From Chlorobium sp. (lineage in GTDB: Bacteria > Bacteroidota > Chlorobiia > Chlorobiales > Chlorobiaceae), in the NCBI GenBank assembly GCA_005862285.1, contig SZXW01000007.1, forward strand, positions 97,109-161,108: a stretch of 64,000 bases of DNA. The letters run 5' to 3'. The translations under genes were made by a program, and so were the position numbers. The notes below the pieces were generated by a model. The model was not told the DNA's origin, did not search any database, and worked only from the letters and a program-made list of their open reading frames with translations. Shown here piece by piece: positions 28,692 to 37,879 of the stretch (positions are counted from its first letter, which is position 1; each line of letters begins with the position of its first letter).

Positions 28692-29369
28692 ATGAAGCTG
28701 GAAATAATTTCCGCAACCAGACATTCCAAAGAAGAATTCTGGAAAAGCAGTGCGCTGGGTATTTCACTGAAAAGACTTGCTTATGATAAACGCCTGAATC
28801 CGCTCATCTCGACTGAAAACCGGAATGGGCTCTCTGCAGTCTATAATGAGCGTATTACGATGGCTGACGAGGGAAGCATTCTTGTTTTCATGCACGACGA
28901 TGTATGGATTGACGATTATTTTTTTTATCAGCGGATAAAAGATGGACTGGAACATTTCGATATCATCGGTGTGGCCGGAAACCGTCGCAGAACAGGCAAT
29001 CAGCCGGCATGGGCCTTCAAAAATACCGATCTGGTCTGGGACGACAGGGCAAACCTGTCAGGATCCGTAGCACATGGAAAATTCCCTTTCGGGAGGATTT
29101 CCTTTTATGGTTCAACTCCAGCATCATGTGAATTGCTCGACGGTTGTTTTCTTGCTGCAAAGAAATCTGTCCTGACCTCATCGGGATGCTTCTTTGACAA
29201 TCGTTTCGAATTTCACTTTTACGACATGGATTTCTGCAGGACCGCACGGTCAAAATCCCTGAAACTGGGTACTTGGGCAATATGCCTTACGCACCAGAGC
29301 GGAGGTCATTTCGGTACGGACAAATGGAAAAATGATTACCGGAACTATCTGGAAAAATGGGGGAAGTGA
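28692..29369 (+). CDS. Family 2-like glycosyltransferase
   Basis: 225 residues from the ATG at 28692, preceded by AGAGG; a longer in-frame ATG at 28632 lacks a ribosome site. SILVFMHDDVWIDDYFFYQ carries the D-D/D-x-D-type metal and nucleotide-sugar motif of GT-A enzymes. SCELLDGCFLAAKKSVL and FHFYDMDFCRTARS correspond to the acceptor-side regions of the glycosyltransferase-like family that includes Streptococcus surface-glycan enzymes. It is probably cytosolic; sugar and acceptor are unknown. It converges with the type I secretion operon, leaving 60 bp with no terminator hairpin. Confidence 0.75.
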   Translation: MKLEIISATRHSKEEFWKSSALGISLKRLAYDKRLNPLISTENRNGLSAVYNERITMADEGSILVFMHDDVWIDDYFFYQRIKDGLEHFDIIGVAGNRRRTGNQPAWAFKNTDLVWDDRANLSGSVAHGKFPFGRISFYGSTPASCELLDGCFLAAKKSVLTSSGCFFDNRFEFHFYDMDFCRTARSKSLKLGTWAICLTHQSGGHFGTDKWKNDYRNYLEKWGK

Positions 29370-29429
29370 TAGAAAAAACCGGAAAATCGATTGTAATTTG
29401 CTGCCCGGTCTATTCCATTCTTTGCCAAA

Positions 29430-30422
29430 CTATTTCCTGATATGGGTGACAGCATCGAGCTGCTTGGAAAAGAGATCGGTAAATATGCTCATAACCGTCC
29501 TTTTTCGAACCTTGATATTCATAGTTACGGACATACCGGAGAGTAGATATATTTTTTTCCCCTGGGTATACAGATATTGACGATCAAGCTTTACCTTTAT
29601 AGGAAAGTGATAATACTTGATGACATCGTCCGGAGGAAGCACATCCGAACCGACCCATGTTACAGTTCCTTTTATATCTCCAAACTCGGCAAAGGGAAAA
29701 GCATCGAGTTTGACATCCACAGGAAGCTTTTCATACACGAATCCTATATCCTGATTAGATATGTATGCGCGCGCCGTCAGGCTCTCTTCCGGAACAACCT
29801 TCAGGATGATCTGACCTGTAGATACAACACTTCCTTTTTTTACCTTCAGATCAAAAATGGACCCGTTAACCGGTGAAGTTATCGATTCATAGCCTGTCGC
29901 CTGATTGGTCATGTATACCTGTTTGCTGATCTGCTCTGACAGATCACTGATCTGAGCCTGTAATTTCAGAACGTCGAGTTTTTTCTGTTCGACCTCGAAC
30001 TCCGATACTGCCGAGGTGCTTTGCAAAGAACGAAGTTTGGCAAGCATGGAAGATTCAGTCGCATACTGCTGGCGGGCATTGGCGAGCGCTATTCTGAATG
30101 ATTTCAACTTTGATTCCTCTCCGACGGATAGTACCGGCACAAGTTCCAGAAGCACCTGACCTTTTTTTACATGCTGACCATCCTCCACATTCAACGCATT
30201 TACTTCTCCGTTTATTGCCGCCTGAATATTTTTCACTTCGCCGGACGGCTCAAGTTTTCCGGTTGCAGGTATCGATACATCAATCTGCGCAACGCAGGCC
30301 CAGACAATGAAACCGAAAAAAGCGAGCACCAGCAACCAGAGTATCGCTCTCTGCACTGTTTTTGACTGTGTAAAAACTTCGCCCTGACCGATAAGGTTTT
30401 CCAAAGGATTTTTTTCTTTCAC
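29430..30422 (-). CDS. HlyD-family membrane fusion protein (type I secretion)
   Basis: 330 residues from a GTG that overlaps the exporter stop by 4 bp (GTGA). One membrane segment lies at about 26-46 (AILWLLVLAFFGFIVWACV). A biotinyl-lipoyl-like half motif (INGEVNALNVEDGQHVKKGQVLLEL, about 70-94), a coiled-coil hairpin (about 100-170) and a second lipoyl half (ITSPVNGSIFDLKVKKGSVV) follow, then the beta-barrel region. It links the ABC exporter in the inner membrane to TolC in the outer membrane. It is the distal gene of the operon tolC-PPIase-ABC-hlyD. Confidence 0.9.
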   Translation of the reverse strand: MKEKNPLENLIGQGEVFTQSKTVQRAILWLLVLAFFGFIVWACVAQIDVSIPATGKLEPSGEVKNIQAAINGEVNALNVEDGQHVKKGQVLLELVPVLSVGEESKLKSFRIALANARQQYATESSMLAKLRSLQSTSAVSEFEVEQKKLDVLKLQAQISDLSEQISKQVYMTNQATGYESITSPVNGSIFDLKVKKGSVVSTGQIILKVVPEESLTARAYISNQDIGFVYEKLPVDVKLDAFPFAEFGDIKGTVTWVGSDVLPPDDVIKYYHFPIKVKLDRQYLYTQGKKIYLLSGMSVTMNIKVRKRTVMSIFTDLFSKQLDAVTHIRK

Positions 30423-33400
30423 CTGCCATCCTCCGTATGAGAAATCGAGTATGACTGTTTCTGGAACAGGGAGTAGTAACGGCCTCTTCTTGCCATCAGT
30501 TCATCGTGAGTGCCGATTTCATCAATACACCCTTCATGAAAACAGAGAATCATCGAAGCCCCTCTGACTGAATTAAGTCGATGGGTAATGAAAAGGACGG
30601 TTTTTCCGGTGAATGCATGGATCATGTTTGTTGTCAGGCGGCTTTCTGTCTCGGGGTCGAGTGCACTTGTCGCCTCGTCAAGAATGATAAGCCCCGGGTT
30701 CTGTAATATAGTACGGGCAATCGCAATCCTCTGCCTCTGCCCGCCGGAAAGCGATGACCCCTTTTCTCCTACCGGCGTGTTGTAACCGGTCGGCAAAGCC
30801 ATGATAAAATCGTGAGCTTCCGCTATTCGAGCGGCATGAATAATATCGGCATCTCTTGCTTCAGGATTTGTAAGCGCAATATTCTCCTTCACTGAAACAT
30901 TGAAGAGCATGGGATCCTGTGGAACAATGCCGATCTGGCTCCTGAGTGAATTCAGTTCAACCTTGTTGATATCATAATGATCAATGAAAATCCTTCCTTC
31001 TTCAAGATTGTAAAGCCTTTGCACAAGCTTGGCAAAGGTGCTTTTCCCGGAACCGCTCTCACCGACAATACCGACGAATTTTCCGGCAGGAATGGTTATG
31101 CTGATATTTTTCAGTACGGGAGGTGTGTTTTCCCTGAAACGGAAAGAAACATTTTCAAACTGAACCTCGCCCAGAATTGTGGGAAGCGGTATCTGCGATA
31201 ACTGTTCTTTACCACCCTCCTGCGGAGAATCGACAATATCGGCAAGTCGCTCGAGAGACATGCCCGTTTCCTGGAAATTCTGCCAGAGTTGGGCAAGCCG
31301 CATCACCGGGCTTGTTATATAGCCGGCAATGATCCGGAATGCGATCAGTTCGCCGAGGGTCATTTCATGATTCAGAACAAAATAAGCCCCGGCCCAGATT
31401 ACGATAAGTCCCGAAGCCTGGCTGAGGAAAGAGTTTGTGGAATTTGCGATGGTTCCTGTAACAACCGGCTTGAAACCTTCCCTGACATAATCGGCATATT
31501 TCTCCTGCCAGTTCCAGCGAGCCCGCAGTTCTATATTCTGGGATTTCACCGTCTGGACACCGGAAAGCACCTCGATCAGATAGGCATTGGTGATCCCGTG
31601 ACGTACGGCTTTTTCCCGAAGCTGTTTCCTGATAACAGGTGATATGACAAATGTAACGATCCCGATCAGCGGAACTACCGAAAGTGACATGATGGCGAGT
31701 TTCCAGCTGAAAAAGAACAGAACCGCAACATAAACGATCGAAAAAACTGCATCAAGAACAACACTGAGCGCGGTTCCGGTTAAAAACTGCCTGATGCGTT
31801 CAAGTTCTCCGATCCGCGAGCTCAGTTCACCAACCGGTCTTCTTTCAAAAAAACGCAGCGGAAGGCGCAGAAGATGATCGATAATCTCGGCCCCGAGAGC
31901 GACATCGATGCGATTGGTGGTATCGACAAAGAGATATGTTCTCAGGCTGTTAAGAACTGCCTGAAGAACCGCTATGATGAGCATGAAAGTTCCCAGGACA
32001 TGCAGAGTGGAATAACTGTTCCTTACAATGACCTGATCGATTATGACCATGAAAAGGAGGGGATTGACAAGGGTCATGATCTGTGAAAAAAACGAAGCGA
32101 TCATCACCTCGGAGAGGACCGCCCGATATTTTCTGATCGATGGCGCAAACCAGTCGAGCCCGAATTTTTTTTCAGGTGTATCCTCCCGCACATCAAATAC
32201 AAGGGCTGCGCCTTTCTGCTCCCACTGCTCCCAGAAATCATCGGTCCCCAACTCCTGTATTCCCGCTGAAGAAGGAACCGCGAGAAGTATTTTTTTAGCC
32301 GAAACCCTGTAAAGTATGGCAAAATTTTGATTCCACTGGATCATGGCAGGGACTTTCAGTCTTGACAGGGCTTCCTTGCCGAAGTTCACCAATTGAACCT
32401 TCATGCCGAGCAAAACACCTACACCTCCGCAATCCTGCAGTGAAATCTGACCGTTTCTTGAAAGCTGGTTCGCGAGAATACCGCTGACAAGATCTTTTTT
32501 CATAGGGATGTTGAAATAACCACCGAGCATCCTGAAACAGGCAAGAGTGCCGTCCTCAAGACCTTTTCCCCGGTAGAAAGGAAAGTTTTTTCCCGTTCCG
32601 GTTTCTAAATCAATACCGAACCATCTGCTTTTATCCGGTGATTGATTCGATTCTACATCGCTGCTTTCGTTAAATCCTTTATCGTCGCTATGATTTTCAG
32701 AAACGTCAAGGGTCCCGGAAGAAATTGCTCTTTCCTCCAGCAGGGATAAATCCAGGCTTATCAATCTTAAAGAAAGCGAGTCCGGTATCATGTTGCCTGA
32801 AAAACGATACTCTGATCCTTCACGATAAGAAGTGTCGCTGCTTCTGCTGACAAACCATCTCAGGTTGCCGGGCGGAACCTCCCTTCTGAAATTTGTATCG
32901 ATGACCTGCGACGAGTTGAAAAGATGTATTGCAAGGTCCTTGATACCGGCAAATCCCGCTTCACGCAAACGTTTCTCTTTTATCGGGTCATTTCTATATA
33001 TGGCATCCAGGAGATGGCAAATTTCTGAAGGGTCGGTTTTTATGGCAAGTTGGTTATACTGACCTGGTACAGCATCGAAAAATGTATCGATTGCTGAAGC
33101 CGGAACCTCGAGGCAGACTGTGTCTTCAGATGCAGAAACGATCTCTGTCGGCTGTCGACGCATAAGGCCAACCCATCCGAATATATCACCGGGACCAAGA
33201 AGCCTCAGTGTCTGTATCGCTCCGCTGCCTGAATCATGGAACAGCGTCCGGAATCGCCCGCTGCAAACAATGTAAAAAGCATCAGGAAGTGATCCTTTGC
33301 TGATTACCTGTTTTCCGATAGTATAAAATTTCAGCGCGCATACCTCTTCAAGCATCCTTTTGTTTTTATCAGAAAGGCCTGAAAAGAGTGGAACGGCATC

Positions 33401-33445
33401 AATAAATTCTTGAAGGTCAGGGATGTTTTTTTCAACAGTATTCAA
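30419..33445 (-). CDS. Type I secretion ABC exporter with N-terminal cNMP-binding and inactive C39-like domains
   Basis: 1008 residues, much longer than HlyB (about 710). Residues 10-130 form a cyclic-nucleotide-binding-type barrel (FYTIGKQVISKG, LRLLGPGDIFGWVGLM). Residues 297-420 resemble a C39 peptidase domain, but the positions of the catalytic Cys and His are replaced (Asp near 298; Asn in WNQNFAILY), so it is a C39-like domain that would bind rather than cut substrate, as in HlyB. The six-helix exporter domain is at about 445-730. In the ATPase domain Walker A is GESGSGKST (795-803), the signature LSGGQRQRIA and Walker B LIILDEATSALD. The TTG start at 33445 has a good AAGGGG site 8 bp upstream. 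Similar cNMP-ABC exporters occur in cyanobacteria. Confidence 0.92.
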   Translation of the reverse strand: MNTVEKNIPDLQEFIDAVPLFSGLSDKNKRMLEEVCALKFYTIGKQVISKGSLPDAFYIVCSGRFRTLFHDSGSGAIQTLRLLGPGDIFGWVGLMRRQPTEIVSASEDTVCLEVPASAIDTFFDAVPGQYNQLAIKTDPSEICHLLDAIYRNDPIKEKRLREAGFAGIKDLAIHLFNSSQVIDTNFRREVPPGNLRWFVSRSSDTSYREGSEYRFSGNMIPDSLSLRLISLDLSLLEERAISSGTLDVSENHSDDKGFNESSDVESNQSPDKSRWFGIDLETGTGKNFPFYRGKGLEDGTLACFRMLGGYFNIPMKKDLVSGILANQLSRNGQISLQDCGGVGVLLGMKVQLVNFGKEALSRLKVPAMIQWNQNFAILYRVSAKKILLAVPSSAGIQELGTDDFWEQWEQKGAALVFDVREDTPEKKFGLDWFAPSIRKYRAVLSEVMIASFFSQIMTLVNPLLFMVIIDQVIVRNSYSTLHVLGTFMLIIAVLQAVLNSLRTYLFVDTTNRIDVALGAEIIDHLLRLPLRFFERRPVGELSSRIGELERIRQFLTGTALSVVLDAVFSIVYVAVLFFFSWKLAIMSLSVVPLIGIVTFVISPVIRKQLREKAVRHGITNAYLIEVLSGVQTVKSQNIELRARWNWQEKYADYVREGFKPVVTGTIANSTNSFLSQASGLIVIWAGAYFVLNHEMTLGELIAFRIIAGYITSPVMRLAQLWQNFQETGMSLERLADIVDSPQEGGKEQLSQIPLPTILGEVQFENVSFRFRENTPPVLKNISITIPAGKFVGIVGESGSGKSTFAKLVQRLYNLEEGRIFIDHYDINKVELNSLRSQIGIVPQDPMLFNVSVKENIALTNPEARDADIIHAARIAEAHDFIMALPTGYNTPVGEKGSSLSGGQRQRIAIARTILQNPGLIILDEATSALDPETESRLTTNMIHAFTGKTVLFITHRLNSVRGASMILCFHEGCIDEIGTHDELMARRGRYYSLFQKQSYSISHTEDGR

Positions 33446-33488
33446 AATATTTCCCCTTTTATAAAAAAATCATAAGATCAAAACAAGT

Positions 33489-34202
33489 TCAGTAAAAATA
33501 TGACTGTACTTCTTTCTGAACCCACTCATTAAAAAGCTGGTTGATAATCTGATTTTTCATTGAATCATCAAGTTGTACAGGTAATTTCTCCTTCAACTGC
33601 ACAATTACGGCAAACCCGTCGATGAGAACCGGCTGGTTTAGAAAGCCGGGTTTCAGGGATGACAAAACTCCTGCAAGTTTCGGATTCAGCTGCCTCATCT
33701 CTACCGGACCTATCTTGCCTCCGGTTTTTGATTCCCTGCCTTCCGAATATCTTTCTGCGACGGAATGGAAATCATCTTCACCTGAATCGATACGAAAATA
33801 TAATTCCCGCATCAATTCATGATCCTTGTGACGAAGTATATTGAAGACTACCCTGTCAAGGCCCGTCTTCAACTTCAGAAATGTACTTTCAGTCAGATGA
33901 GAGAATGTTTTCTGTTTGAAGATTTCAAGAAGCACAGGACGGCTGATAAAAAAATCAACTTTATGCTCCTGTACACCTTCAAGAATGAGTTGTGACCTTT
34001 TTTTATCTATGAAATCCGGATCAGCCGTTATCTGCGGCTGATAATAATCCTCGATTTCCTTTTCAGAACAGCTTAACGTAAGTAAAACCCTGTCAACAAC
34101 TATTCCCTGCATCAATTGGGGCATCAGACCATGACCGGAAAGGATTGACAGAATATCGTCACTTCCGACTTGTTTCTTCCCGATCGTAAATGAAGCTGAC
34201 AT
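33489..34202 (-). CDS. Parvulin-type peptidyl-prolyl isomerase
   Basis: 237 residues with no signal peptide. An N-terminal SurA-like helical region (about 1-110) is followed by a rotamase domain at about 115-215: DFHSVAERYSEGRESKTGGKIGP-type segment (parvulin loop before the GG-x-x-G turn) and PVLIDGFAVIVQLKEKLP, the terminal strand. Parvulins of this kind accompany cNMP-domain ABC exporters and probably assist folding or presentation of the secreted protein. The lack of a signal peptide suggests a cytosolic role before export. It lies 43 bp upstream of the exporter gene. Confidence 0.8.
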   Translation of the reverse strand: MSASFTIGKKQVGSDDILSILSGHGLMPQLMQGIVVDRVLLTLSCSEKEIEDYYQPQITADPDFIDKKRSQLILEGVQEHKVDFFISRPVLLEIFKQKTFSHLTESTFLKLKTGLDRVVFNILRHKDHELMRELYFRIDSGEDDFHSVAERYSEGRESKTGGKIGPVEMRQLNPKLAGVLSSLKPGFLNQPVLIDGFAVIVQLKEKLPVQLDDSMKNQIINQLFNEWVQKEVQSYFY

Positions 34203-34374
34203 AATGAAAAGCGCTTGAATAAAGCTGCACCTCAGAATTTAACGGCTGATTTTCTGTTTTAAGCATAATATAACACAAGAATATCAGCCGTGTTTCTCTC
34301 TTTGATTAAAAGGAGGAATGATATGTATTATGGGTACCTTTATGTCAAATTATCAAGCATCATCCCGCCTCGTA

Positions 34375-35769
34375 CTATAAGGCTGGTGTATCAGTTGACG
34401 GAATATCGGATTCCGTAACGTCTGGAAAAGGAACATCGATATCTTTCAGGCTTGGCATTTCTGCCCGCACAACACCTATAGTGCTCATCAGTCTGCCCAT
34501 CAGAGCCAACGTTTTTGCATTGGTTATCGTCAAATCGAAAAACCCGTTGTAATAGGCTCTCTGAGCCTGGTAATATTCATTTTCGGTATCAAGAAGATCA
34601 AGAAGCGTGCGTTTTCCGATATTGAATTGATCCCGGTATGCAACACGAACTTCGTCAAGATTTTTACGGTGCTGGTTCAGGTAAACGATCTGCTCGGCGA
34701 TCATACGCCGGTCATTGCATGCGATGGCCACAGCCTGGCGGATATCGTTTGCCGCCTTGTCTTTCAGATCAATAGCCCTGAACATCTTTTCACGATACTG
34801 GTGTACAGCGGCCCTGTTGGAACCGCCGTTGAATATGTTGTATGTCAATGCAACTTCAGCCACACTCGCAGACTGTTGTCCCTCAACGCCGAGCATGTCC
34901 CATGAATGGTCATGCCATGCTTTCAGATCGATTCTTGGATATAATTTCGATTCCTGCACTTTCACGGAATGCCGGGCTGAATTTATATCAGACATGGTTG
35001 CAAGGAACCCTGAATTATGCTGGTAGGCGTTATTCAAAACATCCCTGGTCGCAGCTGGAATTCCGTCATCCGGCAGCAGAACCGCCTGCATATTCTCATC
35101 GGGAACCTCTCCTGTATAACGCTGATATCGGGCCTTGACATCGTTCAGATTACTTAATTCGGTAAGGTAGTTAGCTTGCGCAAGAGCAACACGAGCACTG
35201 ATCTGCTGTAAATCCACACCTGCACCGACTCCCGCTTTGACCCGGCTGCTTACCTGACTGAAGATTTCCTTGTGATAATCCAGATTTCTTTTTGCGAGAT
35301 TTACCATCTCACGATAACGGAGCACATCGACATACGCCCGGATACTTTCCAGACCGACATTTTCAACGGTATCCATAAATTCAAAATACCTTGCCTGTCC
35401 CGAATATTTAAGGCTGCAAACCTGATTGCAGGTAAAAAAACCATCGAAAAGCATCTGGTTTAAATCCAGTCTCACATCTTTTCTCCACATATTGGTAGAA
35501 GAGATTTTATCGCCTTGAAGCACTTCCCTTCCGATTCCAGCTGACAAGTCGATCTTCGGATAATACCCTCCCTTTGCAACCTGCTGTTCTTCATAAACAT
35601 CACGAAATGCATGAAACCGGGCCTTGATCTCCGGGTTGTTGTTCACTGCTTTTTCCACGGCTTCTTTAACCGTTATCGCCTCCGCTTCAGAGCCGGATGC
35701 AAATCCTGCCGATAAAAGCATTAAACCTGAAACAGCAACTTTTACCGTAGTTTTTTTTAAGATTTTCAT
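34375..35769 (-). CDS. TolC-family outer membrane efflux protein
   Basis: 464 residues. A signal peptide covers about residues 1-28 (VAVSGLMLLSAGFASGSEA). Two homologous OEP repeats follow: ITVKEAVEKAVNNNPEIKAR begins the first, and the second begins around LNNAYQHNSGFLATMSDI. The long helical hairpins and FNIGKRTLLDLLDTENEYYQAQ are family signatures. It forms the trimeric outer membrane channel of the type I system. It is the first gene of the operon, with 172 bp to the PPIase gene. A perfect 8-bp inverted repeat lies 67 bp upstream of the start. Confidence 0.92.
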   Translation of the reverse strand: MKILKKTTVKVAVSGLMLLSAGFASGSEAEAITVKEAVEKAVNNNPEIKARFHAFRDVYEEQQVAKGGYYPKIDLSAGIGREVLQGDKISSTNMWRKDVRLDLNQMLFDGFFTCNQVCSLKYSGQARYFEFMDTVENVGLESIRAYVDVLRYREMVNLAKRNLDYHKEIFSQVSSRVKAGVGAGVDLQQISARVALAQANYLTELSNLNDVKARYQRYTGEVPDENMQAVLLPDDGIPAATRDVLNNAYQHNSGFLATMSDINSARHSVKVQESKLYPRIDLKAWHDHSWDMLGVEGQQSASVAEVALTYNIFNGGSNRAAVHQYREKMFRAIDLKDKAANDIRQAVAIACNDRRMIAEQIVYLNQHRKNLDEVRVAYRDQFNIGKRTLLDLLDTENEYYQAQRAYYNGFFDLTITNAKTLALMGRLMSTIGVVRAEMPSLKDIDVPFPDVTESDIPSTDTPAL

Positions 35770-36130
35770 GGTCGTTGTGATATGAAGCTGTTAAAATAAA
35801 TCCGACCTGATACGCTGACACTTGAATTTGGCTTAAAATTGCAGTGTATTTTGCAATTTGCCGTCACTTTCCGCTAACCGGTGAGAAGGATTATAACTTC
35901 AATCCGGATAAACACATCAGGCACCAGAACAAACAAACATATTTATTCGGATAATATACTTTAAATATACGCAATCAAAACACACTATTTCATTTTTGTA
36001 AAAATAAGTTCATTTCCCCTTCCTTTATATCGTAATTCACCACAGCATTCTATTCTGCCGATCTGCTGCGCAATTATAAAATACCACCGTAATTCACAAC
36101 TAATAAACTACTTGGAGTGGATCAGAAAAT
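35770..36130. other. Intergenic region recD / tolC
   Basis: 361 bp, AT-rich, with no supported gene. It lies upstream of the type I secretion operon and contains the inverted repeat at 35836-35859. A run of TATA-like sequence (TATTCGGATAATATACTTTAA, around 35943-35963) could include promoter elements; no assignment is made. No terminator hairpin was recognised downstream of recD. Confidence 0.4.
35836..35859 (-). promoter_or_regulatory. Candidate operator upstream of the type I secretion operon
   Basis: AAATTGCA (35836-35843) and TGCAATTT (35852-35859) form a perfect 8-bp inverted repeat separated by 8 bp. The centre-to-centre distance of 16 bp suits a dimeric regulator binding adjacent major grooves. 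It lies 67 bp before the tolC-type ATG, where a promoter is expected. No known regulator was identified. Confidence 0.45.
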
Positions 36131-37879
36131 TCAGCGCATATTCATTTCCAGTTGAGAACCTAATCCGGAGTTCCGCTCTATCCTCGATCGAACAGCTGAC
36201 GTAAAAATCTTTTCGTCGGCGATCAGCTCCACGGAATGTTTCGCTCTTGTTATCCCCGTATACAGCAGTTCCCTTGTAAGGATTTCATGTTCAAAGGGTG
36301 GAAGCAGAAACAGCACCCGGTCGAATTCAGAACCCTGGCTCTTGTGGACGGTCATGGCAAAAGCCGTTTCATGCTGCGGAAGCCGTTCGGGAGGGATGTT
36401 CCGCACGCCGCCGTCCGGGGAAGGAAAGAACGCTCTTATCTCTCCTCCGTTCTCGGGATCCGGAAAAAAAATGCCCGTATCGCCATTGAAAAGCCGCATG
36501 GAATAGTCGTTGACCGTCACAAGAACCGGACGTCCCCGATAAAGGCTTCCGGCCGTTGCGATCAGTCCAGACCGGGCGAGAATCCTTTCGGTGATATGGT
36601 TGAGGCCCGAGACTCCGAACGGACCTTCGCGAAGAGCGCACAGTATCCTGAAGCGTTCGAACAGTTGCAGCGATTCGGCGGGAGAGCGGGCATCGAGATA
36701 CTCCCGGTAACCTTCGACAACCCTGGCTGACAGGAACGATCCAAGTTCTGCAGGAACAGGCGGTGCAAGCCATGTAAATCCTGACAGTGCATTGTTTTTC
36801 AGCAGTTTCAACGCATCCTCATCTCTCCCGGCATTGACCGCCCGTGTGATTTCGGCAATGCCGCTTCCTTCGTGAAAACGGTAATTTTTTTCCAGTTGAA
36901 CGATTGCACCGGATAACGGAGAACCTGTTCCCGCTTCCCCTGCCCTGCAGATATCCGAGAGTACAGCTCCCGCTTCGACAGAGGCGAGCTGGTCCCTGTC
37001 TCCGAGCAGAACAAGCCTCGCTTCAGGCCTGAGCGCGGTCACAAGGGCGGTCATGAGGGGCAGCGCCACCATGGACGCTTCATCGACGATAACGGTATCG
37101 AAGGGAAGCGGATTTTTCGATGAATGGCGGAAGCGGGAGAACCCGGCCACAGCGCCAAGAAGCCCGTGAATCGTTACGACAGTATCGGGAATGGCCACCC
37201 TGATCTCTTCCGGGCAGTCGAGGGTGCTTCTCAATCTCTGTATGGACACTTTCAGCCTTGCGGCAGCTTTTCCGGTCGGGGCCGCCAGGGCGATCCTCTT
37301 TCCCTCTCCCGGCTGTTCGAGCAGAAGCGCAAGCATGCGGACAACCGTCGAGGTCTTTCCGGTTCCCGGACCGCCCGAAATCACCGAGAAAAGCCGGTAA
37401 AGAGCAACTGCCGCAGCCTTTTTCTGGCGGTCATCCTCCATGTCGGCTTCACCGGGGAAAAGCCGCATCAGGGTTTCGCGCAAACTAGCTTCATCGATAT
37501 CACCGGAGTATGACGCTGCTTTCCGGAGAAGCATTCCGGCGAGTTCCTGCTCATAATGCCAGTACCGGTAGAGATAAAGGCGACCGGCGGTATCGAGCAC
37601 GAGCGGACGCTGGTCTCCGCCGGGAAAACTGACAACAGAGGTGCTCTTCAGAAGCTCCATCAGATCATCGAACCCTGGCAGCAGCAATTCCCTGTTGTCA
37701 GCAACGACGATCTTTCCGGCAATATCGGCAAGATTCAGGCAACTGCTCCCCTTCCCGACTGCGTTGCTCGCAAAGGAAACAACCAGACGGAAAAGATCGC
37801 CGGGTTCACCTCCGGTCAGGCTGCAGATAAATGCTGCAAAATGGCGGTCGATGGCACGTTCCTGATATTCCATGGTCAT
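36131..37879 (-). CDS. recD: Exonuclease V alpha chain RecD
   Basis: 582 residues, near E. coli RecD (608). It is the 5'-3' SF1B helicase motor of the RecBCD nuclease that processes double-strand ends. An N-terminal RecB-interacting domain (1-110) is followed by Walker A GGPGTGKTST (169-178), Walker B VIVDEASMVALPLM, motif III LLGDRDQLASVEAGA and, near the C-terminus, TVHKSQGSEFDRVLF (motif V) and YTGITRAKHSVEL (motif VI). The ATG overlaps the recB stop by 4 bp (ATGA), so it is translationally coupled. It is the last gene of vapB-vapC-recB-recD. Confidence 0.95.
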   Translation of the reverse strand: MTMEYQERAIDRHFAAFICSLTGGEPGDLFRLVVSFASNAVGKGSSCLNLADIAGKIVVADNRELLLPGFDDLMELLKSTSVVSFPGGDQRPLVLDTAGRLYLYRYWHYEQELAGMLLRKAASYSGDIDEASLRETLMRLFPGEADMEDDRQKKAAAVALYRLFSVISGGPGTGKTSTVVRMLALLLEQPGEGKRIALAAPTGKAAARLKVSIQRLRSTLDCPEEIRVAIPDTVVTIHGLLGAVAGFSRFRHSSKNPLPFDTVIVDEASMVALPLMTALVTALRPEARLVLLGDRDQLASVEAGAVLSDICRAGEAGTGSPLSGAIVQLEKNYRFHEGSGIAEITRAVNAGRDEDALKLLKNNALSGFTWLAPPVPAELGSFLSARVVEGYREYLDARSPAESLQLFERFRILCALREGPFGVSGLNHITERILARSGLIATAGSLYRGRPVLVTVNDYSMRLFNGDTGIFFPDPENGGEIRAFFPSPDGGVRNIPPERLPQHETAFAMTVHKSQGSEFDRVLFLLPPFEHEILTRELLYTGITRAKHSVELIADEKIFTSAVRSRIERNSGLGSQLEMNMR

